Shown here one piece after another: positions 11,801 through 24,739 of a stretch of 64,000 nucleotides of DNA. Origin of the DNA: Triops longicaudatus (lineage: Eukaryota > Arthropoda > Branchiopoda > Notostraca > Triopsidae); assembly GCA_022885665.1 (NCBI GenBank), contig JAGQDJ010000156.1:682001-746000 (forward strand), given 5' to 3'. The position numbers and the translations under genes are program-made. Under the pieces are notes generated by a model. That model was not told the DNA's origin. It saw only the letters and a program-made list of their open reading frames with translations, and ran no database searches. How positions within the stretch are numbered: position 1 is the stretch's first letter; the number at the start of each line of letters is the position of its first letter.

Positions 11801-14046
11801 ACGCATCTCGTAGTAGGAGAAAAAATAAGAACCTGTACCTGATTGCATATGGTGAACCTTCGACTAATCAATACCAGGAACGCTTGTTTAAGCTTGGGTG
11901 TTTTCTCGTCTAACAACTTTAAAAATGAATATGTTTTGTCTAATAGAAGGCTTTCGTGTACCTGTTCATAGTTACGCCTCAAATACACGTATATAAGGCC
12001 AAATGCCCATGTAATCAGCAAATGGCCGACAACACACGTAAGCCTACGTCTTAAAAAAGAGAACACAGACCGTCGTTACCTAACACTTGGCTTTCACCGT
12101 CAGGTAACTCTATTGTACACACTTCTAACAGGCATAAGTGCTCTTTATTTGTATAGCGTAAATATTTGAAGCCCAAAGATGAATAGAAGCTTGTGTTTGT
12201 GTACTTAAAAACGTAAATTTGGAAAAAGTGTGCAAACACGCTTTTTTTATTCTCATTTTAAATTATTTTTTATATTGAGTCAATTTACATTTTTAACGCG
12301 TTTCGTTAAAAAAAACTAACAAATAATCACAGTACTTTTTATTTGTAATTTTATTTAGGAAGATTAACTTCATAACTGATGGTGAATTGTCTGTCAAGAG
12401 AGTTTTTGTCTCGGATAGCTAGCGTTGTAAAAACATTCCGGATTATCAGCGATTCGCGCAGCGAGGAGTAAAAACGTTTATTGGAGAGAATCGGCCTTGT
12501 AGCACATATTACTCTTTGTTATTTCTCCGTTAAAACTGAACTGAAAGGCTACCAACTGTGCTCTTGAAAGGAAGACATTCAGAAGGTCTGAAGAACAGTG
12601 GTGAGCCCCATCCTAACTGTAACGCATTTTTCGAGATGTCAAGAGTAACAGACTGCACAGCTATTATTCCCTATGAACCAGTTTACAAGAAAGCATTTCC
12701 AACAAACTTTCCAAGAGGTGTATCGTCTTCTTCACCTAAAGTTCATCTTGTGTATCATGTGTGTCTGAAGTTCATCTTCTGCAGGTGCACAATACAGTGC
12801 GACAGCGATCTATTAGCCGGGTGTTGTTGCCACGCTAGGTACGTTACATAAGCTTCGTCGAGAAGGAAAAACGGTTTATACTTTGTCAGATTCCAGGCTT
12901 TATTTGACGGTGAGGTACGACGACTCTTAAAGCTCAAGTCCATTCGTTTTACAGACCAATATTTCCAAAACAGGCGCGCGCTCTTTGGGGGCTTGTAGCA
13001 TCTTAATTTGCTTTATGTTCCTTCTTAAAAAATAACGCCGCTGGCCCAGGCGGCTTGGAAGCCGAGTTTAACGTCGAACAATTGTCTGCAGCCAGGCTTT
13101 TCAGCGAGTTCTCCCGAGACAAGTTCTTGTCACGTGTAACGAAAAAATACCGGCACCGACACGGTCGTTCTGGGACTTGTTCCTTCTTTGAAACGGTTTC
13201 AATTTGCCCGTTCTACCGAAGGTGTTCCGCAACAGTGTGCTTAAGGGTTGTACTCCGCAATGTAAACGTCACTTGGCCGTGTGGGCAAGGTTAATTGTCA
13301 AAATTCGCTTGGAACCAAGCTTTCTAATTGCTCGGATGAAGACGTTAGAATAATTAAGCCGGTTTTTGTCTGTTTTATGGCTTACAGGTTGTGTTCCCAC
13401 GATTTAAACAGCGAATTTTGACAAAAATACAAGGTGTAATGCTTTGAAACGGCTTTGAGGTAGCGAATCAGAAGCTGAAAAAGCAGCGTTGGAAACATGA
13501 TAAATTCTGTCAAAAAGTAGCATGACGACATGATCTTCAAGAAAAATTGGCTACGTTCTGAATGAAGTAATTTCATAAGAATTCATGACCGGTGTCTTTT
13601 ATGTTAGCTTAGCGTCGTTAAAGTTTGGCTAACTACCGCTTGCCACGTTTAACATATGAGCAAGGGATCGTCAACAGAGAACGTGCTAGGAATCTCAGAA
13701 TCAGAAAATTGGTAGGTATAAACTCAGCTGTATTCAAAGAGCAAAAGACAAAGTCGCATTCCTACAACCCCCATGGCTTTTGGAATTTCCTGACCACCCT
13801 GTGTTTTTGGAAAGACACCTCGGAGTCAAAGGAGTGTGAAAGTCGTTTTGAGTGTGGCGAGGTAAACTGGTATCTTCATCAGGATTTCAAACTTGCTGTG
13901 TACGTCTTATTTCTCACGTTCAAATCCTATGAATCTGTTTGTAGTACTCAAGGAATGTCAGTTATATATAAAACTGAAATCAATGTACTGCCGTAGTTGT
14001 GTTAACCTATTGGTCAATTATGAAACAGTATTTGAATGTGAAACAG
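8887..14046. other. No supported gene
   Basis: Open frames at 9605-9940, 12558-12851, 13055-13294 and 13625-13996 (all +) are the longest. Parts of the 12.56 and 13.06 kb frames have coding-like codon choice, and a 66-bp GT-AG interval can be drawn at 12719-12784, but the joined frame stops after about 10 codons. I do not call a gene. Confidence 0.4.
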
Positions 14047-14120
14047 TTTTTTTTCCATCGGCGTGAGCTTTGTTCGTTGCCGTACATCATTTCACTTTAA
14101 TAGTTGTTGATGTGACAGTT
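14047..14120 (-). mobile_element. Short hairpin retroposon, copy 1
   Basis: Read on the minus strand, this is about 65 bp starting near CTGTCACATCAAC and containing GTACGGCAACGA, then CAAAGCTCACGCCGA, followed by an A-run tail. It matches the copy at 58143-58227 over nearly its whole length. The central CGGC..CGA / ..GCTC..GCCG segments can pair into a hairpin. Flanks share a TGTGA(A)ACAGTT-like sequence that may be a target-site duplication. Confidence 0.5.
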
Positions 14121-15115
14121 AAAACAATAACAAATATATACATTATGTCGCATAATAGTAAGCTTATTATGGACTTTCGTTCGGTAATTTTCAGCAACAT
14201 TTGACTTGAATGGAATTATAAGGAGGGGGGAGAGAGGATGTGAAACAGTTTTCTGAATGAGTAATAGTTAGCATAATGCCTTTTTATATGCAGTCAGCTT
14301 GAAGAGTAGTTGTATACTTCGTAGACTAAACTTGTTTTGAAGTGAAATTAGAAAGGAAGATAATGGCGCATCCGGTTCATTTCATCCCAGCAATTAACGC
14401 ATTTTAACTAGGCTGCAGCAAGCCAAGCGTGAAACGAGACTTTCAGTGATTTGACGTAAGGCACGTAAAAATATCAAAGGAAGGTTGACAGTTCCGGCGT
14501 AGCGTCGTTTCCCTTTACGGTATTTGTGTAATCTACCTTGGCAGGCCTAAGCTTGCGCACGGGGCGACAAAGAGTGCAACAATGCGAAAAAAGTTCTCGT
14601 CTTCTCGCTCTTTCTTTGCATCTGACAGCGCGTATTAAAACTTTTTAAGATCTTCTACGGAAAGAGATGTCACAAGTCCCCCTAGTTTTCAAGATCTATT
14701 GTTTCCAAGCGTCAGTGACTTTATAAAATGTGTTTTACTGTAAGCTTTTGAAGGTTGTCATTGCCGAGTACAATTTCCCTAGCAACCCATTCCAAGAAAA
14801 TATGAAATAAAAAAATTCCAATAATTCATGTTAAATTCTTCGCAGTGTGCTCGCAATGTCGAAATCGTTTACCGTGAACTAGAGTCAAAATCACCAATGA
14901 AACGTTAAAAGCATTAAATAACGTTGAAAAGAGTTCAAACGTTGAAAAGAGCTCAGATTTCAAAGGAGGTGCAAGTCGTATCGGATTTCACTATTCAACC
15001 GAATGATGAAACTTGTTAAAGAAAAGGATTTAAATTCGGTTAGAATCTCGTCAAAGTTTCATTTTTTCGGGGGGGGGGGGTAGAGACATTTCCGATGCTT
15101 TATATCTTCCAATAA

Positions 15116-15340
15116 TTGCATTACTATGGTACGTGTGTCGTTATTACCTTGACTTTACCGTCACGTCCGGGATCATGGCAGCCATGGAGGCTTCCCAAGT
15201 CGCGTAACGTGATTACCCACAGTTGGCACTCGTATTTCACGCATGTATCAACGAAGCAAGAATGGAGGGCCGAGCTTGTTGAGGAGATGTATCAGGCTAT
15301 AGAGACAGACAACACCTTCGAGTGGATCTTTCGGGGCTAA
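15116..15340 (+). CDS. Coding-like terminal ORF, unidentified
   Basis: A 74-codon frame whose last ~50 residues look coding by codon choice and amino-acid balance (Trp-rich, ending ...DNTFEWIFRG then stop). An AG at the GGATCATGGCAG / CCATGG boundary near 15184 could be a splice acceptor, so this may be a last exon on the + strand. No upstream partner exon and no AATAAA were found on this strand. I do not recognise a family, and it may be a chance frame in a GC-richer patch. A run of G at about 15070-15081 precedes it. Confidence 0.22.
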   Translation: MHYYGTCVVITLTLPSRPGSWQPWRLPKSRNVITHSWHSYFTHVSTKQEWRAELVEEMYQAIETDNTFEWIFRG

Positions 15341-15356
15341 CAAGGCGAAGGCTTTC

Positions 15357-15362
15357 TTTATT
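15357..15362 (-). terminator. AATAAA poly(A) signal (minus strand)
   Basis: TTTATT on the plus strand, about 150 bp downstream of the minus-strand ORF that ends at 15510. It is compatible with that ORF being a genuine terminal exon, but the motif is common in AT-rich DNA. Confidence 0.25.
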
Positions 15363-15509
15363 TTAATTGGTTTCATTATTATTAGAACAAAGGGAAGAGG
15401 GGAGGGGGAAAGGCGGAAGTTTGGTATTTTAATGCGGTACACGGCCCACGTTTCGGCTTTTTGATCGTCGATAGGATCGTGGTTGAGCTAGCGCAACAAC
15501 TTGTTCGGG

Positions 15510-15785
15510 CTATTTCCCTGGGCCACTTTTCTTTTTCGTGTAAAGAATTAAAGGACGGGGGGTTGAGGGGGGACTCGGTTCTCCACTTGCTCTGACAATC
15601 CTCATTAGCATTTTCGTTGCCCGGGCAGTCTCGTCAGTTATGCCAGACACAACTATTTCACGGCAGGGGAGAGCGGTGCTAAAGCCTCTACACCTTCGCT
15701 GCTGATTTGTTGCCACATTTTTAACGAAGGATACAACGTGTTGAGAGTTGCCTTCGCCTTCTTCCATGGCCAACGTGGGCTCCAA
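15510..15785 (-). CDS. Possible terminal exon with KH-like half-domain
   Basis: A 91-codon minus-strand frame containing CREIVVSGITDETARATKML followed by MRIV. The pattern (short beta strand, Gly, then an amphipathic helix with Ala and paired hydrophobics) resembles the C-terminal half of a KH RNA-binding domain. In another frame just upstream (around 15750-15800) the reading GPFGAHVGHGRRRRQ has a GxxG-like loop. The two halves are therefore out of frame, through an intron, a frameshift or coincidence. The tail after the KH-like part is Pro/Ser-rich and ends at 15510 with an AATAAA about 150 bp beyond. The assignment is inference from pattern only. Confidence 0.28.
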   Translation of the reverse strand: MEPTLAMEEGEGNSQHVVSFVKNVATNQQRRCRGFSTALPCREIVVSGITDETARATKMLMRIVRASGEPSPPSTPRPLILYTKKKSGPGK

Positions 15786-18554
15786 AGGGACCTCCCTTCT
15801 CCCCTTTTTTGTGTCTTAATATTCTCGGTGTTTTTCTTGTGATGGTTTTCGGCTCCTTGAGCACAGCCAACTCTGTTATGGGCGGAGATAGCGTAGACCG
15901 ATATAACCGCAAAAGGGCTGTGACCGTATGTAAATGAAGCCATAAGAAAGAGCAAAGAATTTGACCGAATATGTGCAAGGTAAGGGACGAATTTTTTGGC
16001 CAGCTCGCAGGAAAACAGTGGGAATATAGGCCTCCATGGTACAAATCGGGTGACAAGTGCTTTGTCATAAGTTAGTCATACGAAAGCGTTTAAGGTACAG
16101 CCCAACGTAGGTTGGCCGAAAGAATAAGCTTTACCTTCTGTTTTGCATACATTCTTATTTAGTCAAAATGCGTTAAATGTAGCACTGGTTGTGTAAAAGT
16201 AAAATTTTGCTAATAGAAATGGCGATTTTCCTGATGCTGCGAATTAAGTCGTTATGGATTGTCGAAATTTGAGCTTTCTCGCATCTCGAGAACGAAGGTG
16301 CAAGTAATTTGTCAACCGCTTTAGAAACTAATGTAGAACGGATGGGAAAAGTTGGGGTGACGAGGCGTGGTTGATTTTTTATGAAATTTTGACAACATCT
16401 CAAACTTTACAACCGTAATCATGTGCCGTCGGCGTTCCTATTCTTGTTAGTCAGATTTTCTTTGAGATTACAGGAATTTATGACTAAAGCATGTTCTTTA
16501 CAAATCGCAGAACCTGCAAAGCCGAATCACGAAGATCGCCGATGCATGTTGACGGTTACGAGAATAGCTTGTGTCGTTTAAACACCACACGCGTGCGTTA
16601 TCACTCTTCCGTGGAAAATGTCTTGATGTTAATAGGTTTGCACGTGTTTAACTACCCAACCGACTACTAGACCATTTTTTCTCCCAAACCACCGTAACCT
16701 TTACCTTACGTTAGGGTAAATGGTTGACCCCCAAGAGTGCGGTGCAATTAACTTGCAAGCCATTTTTCTTGTCTGGAAAATCGCCCTCATTTCCCCAGCT
16801 AACATGCATGTGTTAAAAAATAAATAAATAAAAGAAAATAAAAGGTTGAGGTGGGATAGACATCATTTGTGGTCGCATACAAAAACTTCTGTCACCAAGC
16901 CTTAGGGGTTTTAGCATGTACTTGCACAAAGCTTTACTTAGAAGGTTTTATTTAGACAAAAACGATTGTAAAGGCAAGTCCTCAGGGGCTTGGAAAGTCA
17001 TTTACCAACCCTCTCTCGTTGCCCCGCACAAAAATCCTAGCTACGGCCCTGTTTTGTCACCCATTAGTACTTGGTGAAGTCTTGAGACTCCACGATTGGC
17101 CTGAAAATCCATTAGTGTTGACAAGCAAAGTGTGGAACGAGATTGTTTTCACTTCTGTATTTATTTTTATTCAAGTCGTAGGTTATAGGCAAGGTTTGGT
17201 GTTTACCCATCTTGATCTGTCCGGAAGACCATAAACAAAGGGATCTACCCTATGGGTTTGGACATCCGAGTATACCAAATCATACATCTCGCAGAAACGA
17301 CCATGTACATTCAACTGCCTTCGGTTAGAACAAGTGTTGAGATGAAACGTAATCTTTAAATCGAATTTTTAAAAATGAACAATGATCCTGTTCACTGGAT
17401 ACCTTTGCCTTTGTAGTACATTGTGGTATATGAAGTACCTTTTCTTGGGGTAAAGGCCGTTTGTATTTAACGCGGGTGCTTGACTGGCACTGGAAGGATT
17501 TTTATTTTAACTTTTATGGCTTTACTTTGGCCCATTGTGTACATTTCCCATGGCCAAAATCGGACGAAAGTGTGAGGCTCTGCATGGTAGGCCTTGCTGG
17601 CACGTTTGGAAATCCCAGAGGCTTAAAACTCAAGAGAGGACCCACCTTGTATGCACACCAACCTTGGAATACCGAGAAACAAGCCGCACACGTTGACTGC
17701 TAACGACATACCACCCTAGTTTGTTTATCGCAGCCTTTTTTTAATTGGAAAATGGTTGAATTGGAACTTTTGAGGGATTTGCATGGCCGTTCTTATATGA
17801 TTTTTAACTGACAGGCCCTTTTTAGCTTTTGGAAAGCCGAGAAAGGGTGACTAGCGTGGTAATTCTGGCAAATTGAGCCTAGACAAATGCGTTTTTCGCG
17901 TCCCGCGTCTTTAGTGAGCTTGCGGCTACGCGGCATTAAAATCACAAGGGGTAGAATGTCTAAACAGGAAGATTGGCAGCCAGTTTTGCACCCTCGAACG
18001 CAGCTGTATACAGTCATCCTATTAGAACAAACGAGCTCTTCACGTCGCTTGGTTCCAATGGTAGTTGCACCTCGCGGCAATGCACGCCAAGAACCTTGCG
18101 GACCAGGTATACAAGCGCAGAGTTGTTTTCTGAATTGGGTGCTTACCTTGAAAAATCCAAGGGGAGTTTCTCCTGAACGTTAAATGAGATGTCTGGATAG
18201 AGACATTCGAAGCTTCCACGTGAACGGGCTATTCGGGAAGATAGACATGACCTGTTGACCTGCCCGTTGTCGTTAAGGCCATGCTAGACGCATGGACCGA
18301 TTTTTTTTTTAACCAATAATGGAGAGTCGCCTCTTTAAAAAAAATACAATTTTTTTTTACTGAAGAGAATGCAGTTCGTAACCGTTACCTAATTTACATG
18401 TCGTGGTTACATTCGTACACTGGAGTGTTATGTATGACGTATATGTATGTCATGTATATGTATAAGAATATATACATATTTTTAAGGAAATAAGAAGCTA
18501 TGGTATTACAATATTTGTTAGGGTTTACTTTCGGTGTGTTTTTATTATAACGCA
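15786..18554. other. No supported gene; one short repeat copy
   Basis: No exon set found. Around 16985-17050 a sequence ending AAAAATCCTAGCTACGGCCCTG recurs in related form at about 19607-19682. Such ends are typical of degraded transposable-element copies, but the family is not identified. Confidence 0.45.
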
Positions 18555-18722
18555 ATGGAGTGAAACCTGGTTACAACGAACTTGGAAGCAGAAAAACTGT
18601 TCGATATATTCGAAGTTCGTTATTTAAGTCGCGTTTTATGAACGACTACATAGATCTTGAAGCTACAGTTTGTTGAAGAGTTCGCTATAAAACGGTTTGC
18701 TATAACGAGCTTTTCTCGCAGT
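18555..18722. mobile_element. Degraded inverted-repeat element, MITE family member
   Basis: The left part (AAACCTGGTTACAACGAAC) and the reverse complement of the right part (GAGAAAAGCTCGTTATAG) resemble the ends of the elements at 8.70 and 24.74 kb. There are several internal TTCGTTAT / TATAACGA motifs and no coding capacity. The ends are less well conserved than in the other copies, so the borders are approximate. Confidence 0.35.
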
Positions 18723-18850
18723 AAGCTCCTTTGTATGAAAGTAATAGAAAAATCGATCTAGAAATAAGAACGAACGTGGGCACGAAGTAATGAAATTCAC
18801 ACTAGTACTTTTCCGGGATAATGATACATTAGGAAGTGTTCTTCTGAAAC

Positions 18851-19099
18851 ATGATCCAGATCAAGTATAGTCGGTCCCTCCACTTAAACGGTAAGACTCC
18901 ACGCAAAGTGGCAATGGTCTGGGAAGATAATGCGTTTATGGACCTAAGTGACGTCCGGACTATGAAGAGAAGGCTACCTCATGTGTTTTGGGACTGCGTA
19001 ACTGGAGAAACTAATGTAGTGGATGTGCCCACAGGCAGCAGAACTTCTCGACTTGACCTGCGGGTTAACCCAGGACTTGGTGTCAGATCGAATTACTGA
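18851..19099 (+). CDS. Coding-like ORF, unidentified
   Basis: An 82-codon frame with balanced composition (for example WEDNAFMDLSDVR and TGETNVVDVPTG) ending at a stop at 19097-19099. A GTAAG at about 18890 and an AG before ACTCC could alter its start. No domain is recognised, no neighbouring exon can be joined, and no AATAAA follows closely. It is listed because it reads better than other frames of this length nearby, but chance is a serious alternative. Confidence 0.2.
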   Translation: MIQIKYSRSLHLNGKTPRKVAMVWEDNAFMDLSDVRTMKRRLPHVFWDCVTGETNVVDVPTGSRTSRLDLRVNPGLGVRSNY

Positions 19100-22000
19100 C
19101 AGTAAATGAGATTATTCGCGTAGAGTTTGCGCTTTTCTTTTCGGTCACCGCGAAGGCAATAGAAAGAGGGGAAAAAAGTGCTTTGACAGCACGACCATTG
19201 CAAATAATAGACAGTGAGTCAGCTATGGAATATAGGATACATTGGCCAAGCGCCCAGCTCCGGGCGTCTTGATGTCAAAGACTTTGAATTATGTGTCTCA
19301 AAACAATATGCGTGACGACTGTTTACTTAACTTTCGTTATTTTCCTCGGCTTTATCACAGTTACTGTAGATTATAATAGTATTGTTAGTACTTTTTTTTC
19401 AAAGGTTATAGAAAATTACAACATTTACAAGTTGTCTCCGTTGTTATTCACCTTTGCGAGTGTTGTTACTTAAACATATAATTCCTTGAAAGAATTTTAT
19501 CGCTGTCTTTTCAAATGTGTCTTCCTGCGTCTTTTGATCCGTATATCCTGGATCATTGACACGAGTTGTACACATAGTTAAATATTCTCTATGGGTAAAA
19601 CCAAGCCCGTACTTAAGTGAGCTTGAGGGTTTAACCCCTCCCCTTCTTTGCCCCGGAACCAAAATCCTAGGAACGGCGCTACACGTCACCTTCCTTTATA
19701 ATACGAGTATATGGTTGAGAGTTCGAGGTTTGGAAAGTAGTGCTTGTTGGGGCGTATATTTACGAACATTTTTTTTTTTACTAATATTTGATTTTTAGTA
19801 CACATGTTGTGTTATTTTATACATTATAAATAGTAAAGCAAAGACAAGCCATTTTCACGTCAGTATTAACTGAAAAGTAGTCGATTTTTTCTTTATCAAA
19901 CTAAAAGGAAAGCAGAGATTTTATAAAGTTGTGACAAAAGTGTTAAAGTTCTACCGCAATTCTTAGTGAAGAACTACTTTAACTGCGATTCTAGATTTTT
20001 CGTTTAACGTCATTTAATATTTGATTGAAGGCGTTACATATATTATAAGCTTGTACTGACCGATATGAAGACAAATGGTGTGTCACATGACTTTGTTATT
20101 GTTTTGTCATAGCCACTCCCAAAGGCGCGGTATGAAAACAAGACTTCGCTTTCAACTTAGCTCGTTGGAAGGAAAACATTGTTCTAGGGAAAATTGTTTT
20201 CTGTCTGAGGTGTGCCTGCAGCGATATCAGCTCTCACTGCCTTCAAGGTTAATCCTTCATTCCTTTTATCTGCTTTTTTCTCGTGCCAGCGACTTCGAAC
20301 TTTCCGAGGAGTCCGCATCCTAAAGAGGCACCACATCATTGTATTAATGGGGAGCGAAAATCTGCACACTCTGCGAGAAATTTCGCGCAAACTACTTTTC
20401 CAAATTGCTGCACCCTTTTTTTGAAAAAATATAAAAAAATAATATAAAAAACAAGTCGAGTACAGTGTTACGTCAATTATAGCCTGTAGTTTTCATTTTT
20501 TATTAATTTTTTTATTTATTTTTATTTATTTGTTAAGCATACCTAAATAAACAACATTTCTGTTTTACAAGTCCCAACACTTTAACAAACAGACAATAGC
20601 AATAATTTTGCCAACATTTCACACAAAATTCTACACAAACTCAGATATTAGCTACGAAATAATTTTCGAAGTAATTTACAGTTGAAAGGGTTTATAATAT
20701 TAAACGTTTCTGCAAAATCACCTGCAATCGCCGTGTTATTCGGCCATGAAAGGCCTTGTATACCGGGAACCTCCATAATAATTTTATCATACCTAGTTTC
20801 AAGCTTTTCATGGGGCTTTTTTCGTAGAATTAAGTACCACAACTTTCACACAAAATTGTCCAAAGCACAGGGGCGCTCGTTCTTTTGATTCCATTTTGCT
20901 CTTTTCGAACTTCCCGTTTGAATAGAGCCGTGCTTGGCAAGTTTGTCACGAGACAACGTTCGGCTTTCCCTAAAGGGTTTCCTTACCTCCTAGGCGCCAT
21001 ACTTGCAGTCGGTGGTCTTGTCAAGTCAAATAAGTTGTCAACTGAGTTCGCTATGTGAACCCAGCAAGCAGTCTTTCGCCAGGGGACATTTAACCTTTTT
21101 TGAAGTATGTCAATGGTGGCGAGTATATGTCAAGCGCTGGCAAGTTTGTCTTAAAAAATGAACTAGTAATTCCTTTTCTTCTCCATTTAACTTTTGTGTG
21201 GAATTAGACGGCTATTTGTGACCCAAACTCGTTTCGTGTGATTAAAGTGTTAAAGATTTAAACAGGTCTCGACAAGACTACGCGTTTCACTGTAACATGA
21301 CTAGAATGTTAAAGTAGTAAACCCATTGACAAACGCGTTGAGAATCTGCTTGAACGTTACCGTATATTCGAAAGGGAAAAATAAAACTATTTTTCGATGT
21401 AATGGTATTCACTATATTTTTTCTTTTCCTTACAGTAAAATAGCAAGAATGGAAATAGTTTGTACAGTATGCAACTCGTGCTTTTAAACGCTTGACAAAA
21501 AAAATTCCCAGTGGTAATAATTTCGTTCTTCAGAAAATCTCCATTGTAACCTAAAGTAGGAAACCGGAAGGGAAATTGAGTAAAGGTGAAGCTAAAAAAA
21601 AGGCTGACAGCGTCAGGAACTAAAAGATGGACAGCAAAGTACGCCGTCAAAGTTTTTTGCACAAAAGTGGATCGACAAATCTCCTTGTTACGAACGGTGC
21701 AAACTTTTATGTTAACAGCAACTTCCTAAGTCTGTTTTGTAGCAAAACTTCCACCTAACGAATTGTACTGAAAATTTACATGTCATTCAGTTCAGAAAAG
21801 GAAACAGTTCCAAAGCGCAGCACAAGGTCTTTCCAGAACTCTCACTGTTCAAAAATTACTCCTGAGACGATATTCCGGCATTTATTTTTTTCCCTATAAA
21901 AAGAAATAAAAATATTATTATTATTATAAATAATATTAATAACAATAACATCGACGATAATAATAAGAAAAAACAGACACTGTACATTATAATCAATGAC

Positions 22001-23857
22001 AACGTAAATAAAATTTTTCATGCAAAGTTCCAGCAATATGTTTCGGCCAACGGTGGCAAAGCAAAAAAAAAAATGTACCTCGTAATAGTAGAATATAAAC
22101 CTGCTCTACCAACCCTTGTATAACAAATTGTTGACTATTGTGGGAGATTCGAAAGTTCCTGAGTTTTGCAACATGCAGAAAGAGCATTCGGTACAACGAA
22201 ATTCGGATATACCTAACAGTTTTCTGTCTCCAAGAAGGTCCTTTGTTTCGAGATTTTATATCATAATATTGTAAGTTCAGTACACTACTTTGTTTTTACA
22301 CTGACCAATATTCATACCAGTAGTGACCGAATTTCCGTTTTGAAATACATTCCAAGGTGGATTTTGTTCATTCTTGTTTTTCGGTTTAATTACTCCTTTT
22401 AATAAATGAATTATTTCCAATTTGTGACTTGACTAAATAATAATCGAATTTTAACTTTCGACTTTATTGAATTTAGAATAAGGCTAGCCTTACTAGTCAA
22501 GATACCACCAATCCGGCTGTTTCGACTTGTCAGACAAGAATTTTCTAATATTTTCTCAAAAATTTGCCAAGCCTTGACGAGTTTTGATGAAGTCGGACAC
22601 CCCTGCTGTGGACGATAACGTTAGTCTTTCGAGGTTTACCGATCCCAGACTTTTCAGAGGGTTCTCGACAGGCTATTCTCAGCAGCACGTAACTGTTTAT
22701 GTGACACAACTGGGCGATCAAAAAACCGTCGTGCCTGAATATTGTCATATTTCCCCGTTCTTGCTATCCTTTACCCAGCGCAATATGCTTGGCTTAAAAA
22801 TTCTGTCACAGTACGCGGTGGTAAAGGTTCCTCTGGAGAACAAGTAATTGTCATCGTTGATCACTTGCTCTTTTTTTCCGCGGTATACTTCCATAGCTCC
22901 CTTTCTGGGAGCGAAGCAACTTTTTTCCATGTTGAATTCGCACTGTCCCACTTATAATGTTCTCATACAGTGAGCGCTGGCACGTTGACTGGCATGAAGA
23001 TTCGATTATTGCTTGGGTGCGCTTCATCGTACTCGAGTTATCCGCTTGGATAAGCATCCTTTAGGAAGTCATTATAAAAAAAGGTTGGCAACTCTATCCT
23101 GTCGATACATTCGTCGAGAGAAAAATGAAAACGAGGCAATCAAAGGCCTGCATTGTCTTGAGCAGAAAAGGCTGAACAGTTTCGGTAAAATGTATACAAG
23201 TATGTTTTTGTTGGTTTCCACAAAAGCATTGGGAACGCTTTCCAATGTCGACTCCCTGGAACCTTTGCTATGGCCGAAGTCAATAATAGGCGTTCCTTGA
23301 GGCGTGGAAAAGGAGAACGAAGCCATAGAAGCCACTAGGAGCGGTGTCCTTGATTTCGTATGCAGCTTACAGTCAAGTTTTGTAAACGATGCATCAGACT
23401 TTTCTCATCTGCTTGAAAGAAGCTGAAAGAGTAACCATGCGGACTAAGTTCTTTTAATTCACGACATCCCTCCCACTTCTGCAGTTGTCAGACCCTGACT
23501 TCATAAGCCCTGCACGTAAAAACGGGATATGCAGCGCATAACACTGTAAGACGTGCAAAAGTAAGAGGTATCAGGCAACCCTTTCATTACGCGTAAAAAT
23601 GATGCAAGCAGGACAGCGATTGTTTGACGGGGTCAAGTTTAACCACTTTTTCTGAGTGGATGAAGCGTGAAGAGCCAAACGTGTTATCCAAGTGATAATG
23701 AATGTTGGGATGTGTACATGCCAGTATCTAAGCAAAGCAGTACGTGATAGTCTCGTCACCATTGCTGTCCAGCAAGAAGTACCACGCTCAATTACTTTAT
23801 AGAAAAAATCTGGCATATATAGTTGTGTATTCCGTTATTACTGCATTAGTAAAGCGG
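19100..23857. other. No supported gene
   Basis: AT-rich DNA with short open frames on both strands only. A degraded repeat end (see 15786-18554) lies at about 19607-19682, and an ATT-rich simple-repeat patch lies at about 21908-21970. Confidence 0.5.
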
Positions 23858-24487
23858 CGGTATACCCAGCTCCTTTTATGGGCGAATTACACGGTAATAT
23901 TTTCAGGCGGTTTTTGCAATTACTATTAAATGTTCCATGAAAAGCTTTCGACAGTAATGTAAGTTTGATTGATGCGCGGTGCTAGTTGAGGCACTTTATT
24001 GAAAAAATGTTTTTCTAAATTTTTTTCTTAAGAAATTAAAATTTGACCTTCCTTGAAAAATAGAATTTCAAAAATCTGCCTGGAGGCGTGATGCAGGATT
24101 TTCTAAAGTTAATTTTAGTGAAAGAAATTTTAAAATCGGGTACGTAATTAAAAAAATGCCCGAAAACTTTTAAACATTTGGCATCCAATTTTTAAAAACC
24201 ATGCACCCGATTTTAAAATTTCTCTCACTAGAATTCGTTTTAAAAAGTCCTGCACTGCACTTCGTGCCAAATTTTTTAAATTGTATTTTTTAAGGAATGT
24301 AAAATATTCGTTTCTGAAGGAAAAATTAAAAAAAAACACTTTTCGGAAAAGTAAATAGAAAAGCATTGCGCATCATTCATGTTTACATTACTATTGAAAG
24401 CTTTTCACAGAATATTTCGTACAAATCGTAAAACCGCCTGAAAATATTACTGTGTAATTCGCCCGTAAGAGGAGCTGGGTATACCGG
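23858..24487. mobile_element. ~630 bp palindromic element (foldback/MITE-like)
   Basis: The left arm starts CGGTATACCCAGCTCC at 23858 and the right arm ends with its reverse complement at 24487. The arms (about 23858-24160 and 24180-24487) stay alignable along almost their full length, including the GGCGAATTACAC...GTAATATTTTCAGGCGG block next to each end and the AAATTTTAAAATCGGGT block near the centre. The loop is about 20 nt (24161-24179). There is no transposase. It is best read as a foldback-type non-autonomous DNA element. No clear target-site duplication is visible, so the superfamily is open. Confidence 0.75.
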
Positions 24488-24739
24488 GGTCTTAATACAT
24501 AGTAAATTGATAATACTATATTTATTTAATATAAATTGAAAAATCGTTTTTTACCAATTGTGTCAGAGCCACTCAATAAAATTCTGCCCAGAGTGTTAGC
24601 TCACGCTAGTATAGAAGAAATCGCACAGTAAAAATTTGTTCAATATCGACTCACGATAATAGTTTTAATTCACTTAAATGAATTTGCAATAAATTTCGAA
24701 ATAATGGATTGTGACAGTACCTGTCAATTCTAAGTCTTC

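Noticed and set aside
12558..12838. Possible two-exon gene with a 66-bp intron (12719-12784)
   Set aside because: The splice sites look acceptable, but the joined frame ends after about ten codons, and the unspliced frame has no homology cue.
13625..13996. 123-codon + frame
   Set aside because: Length is within chance expectation for a window this size; no recognisable features.
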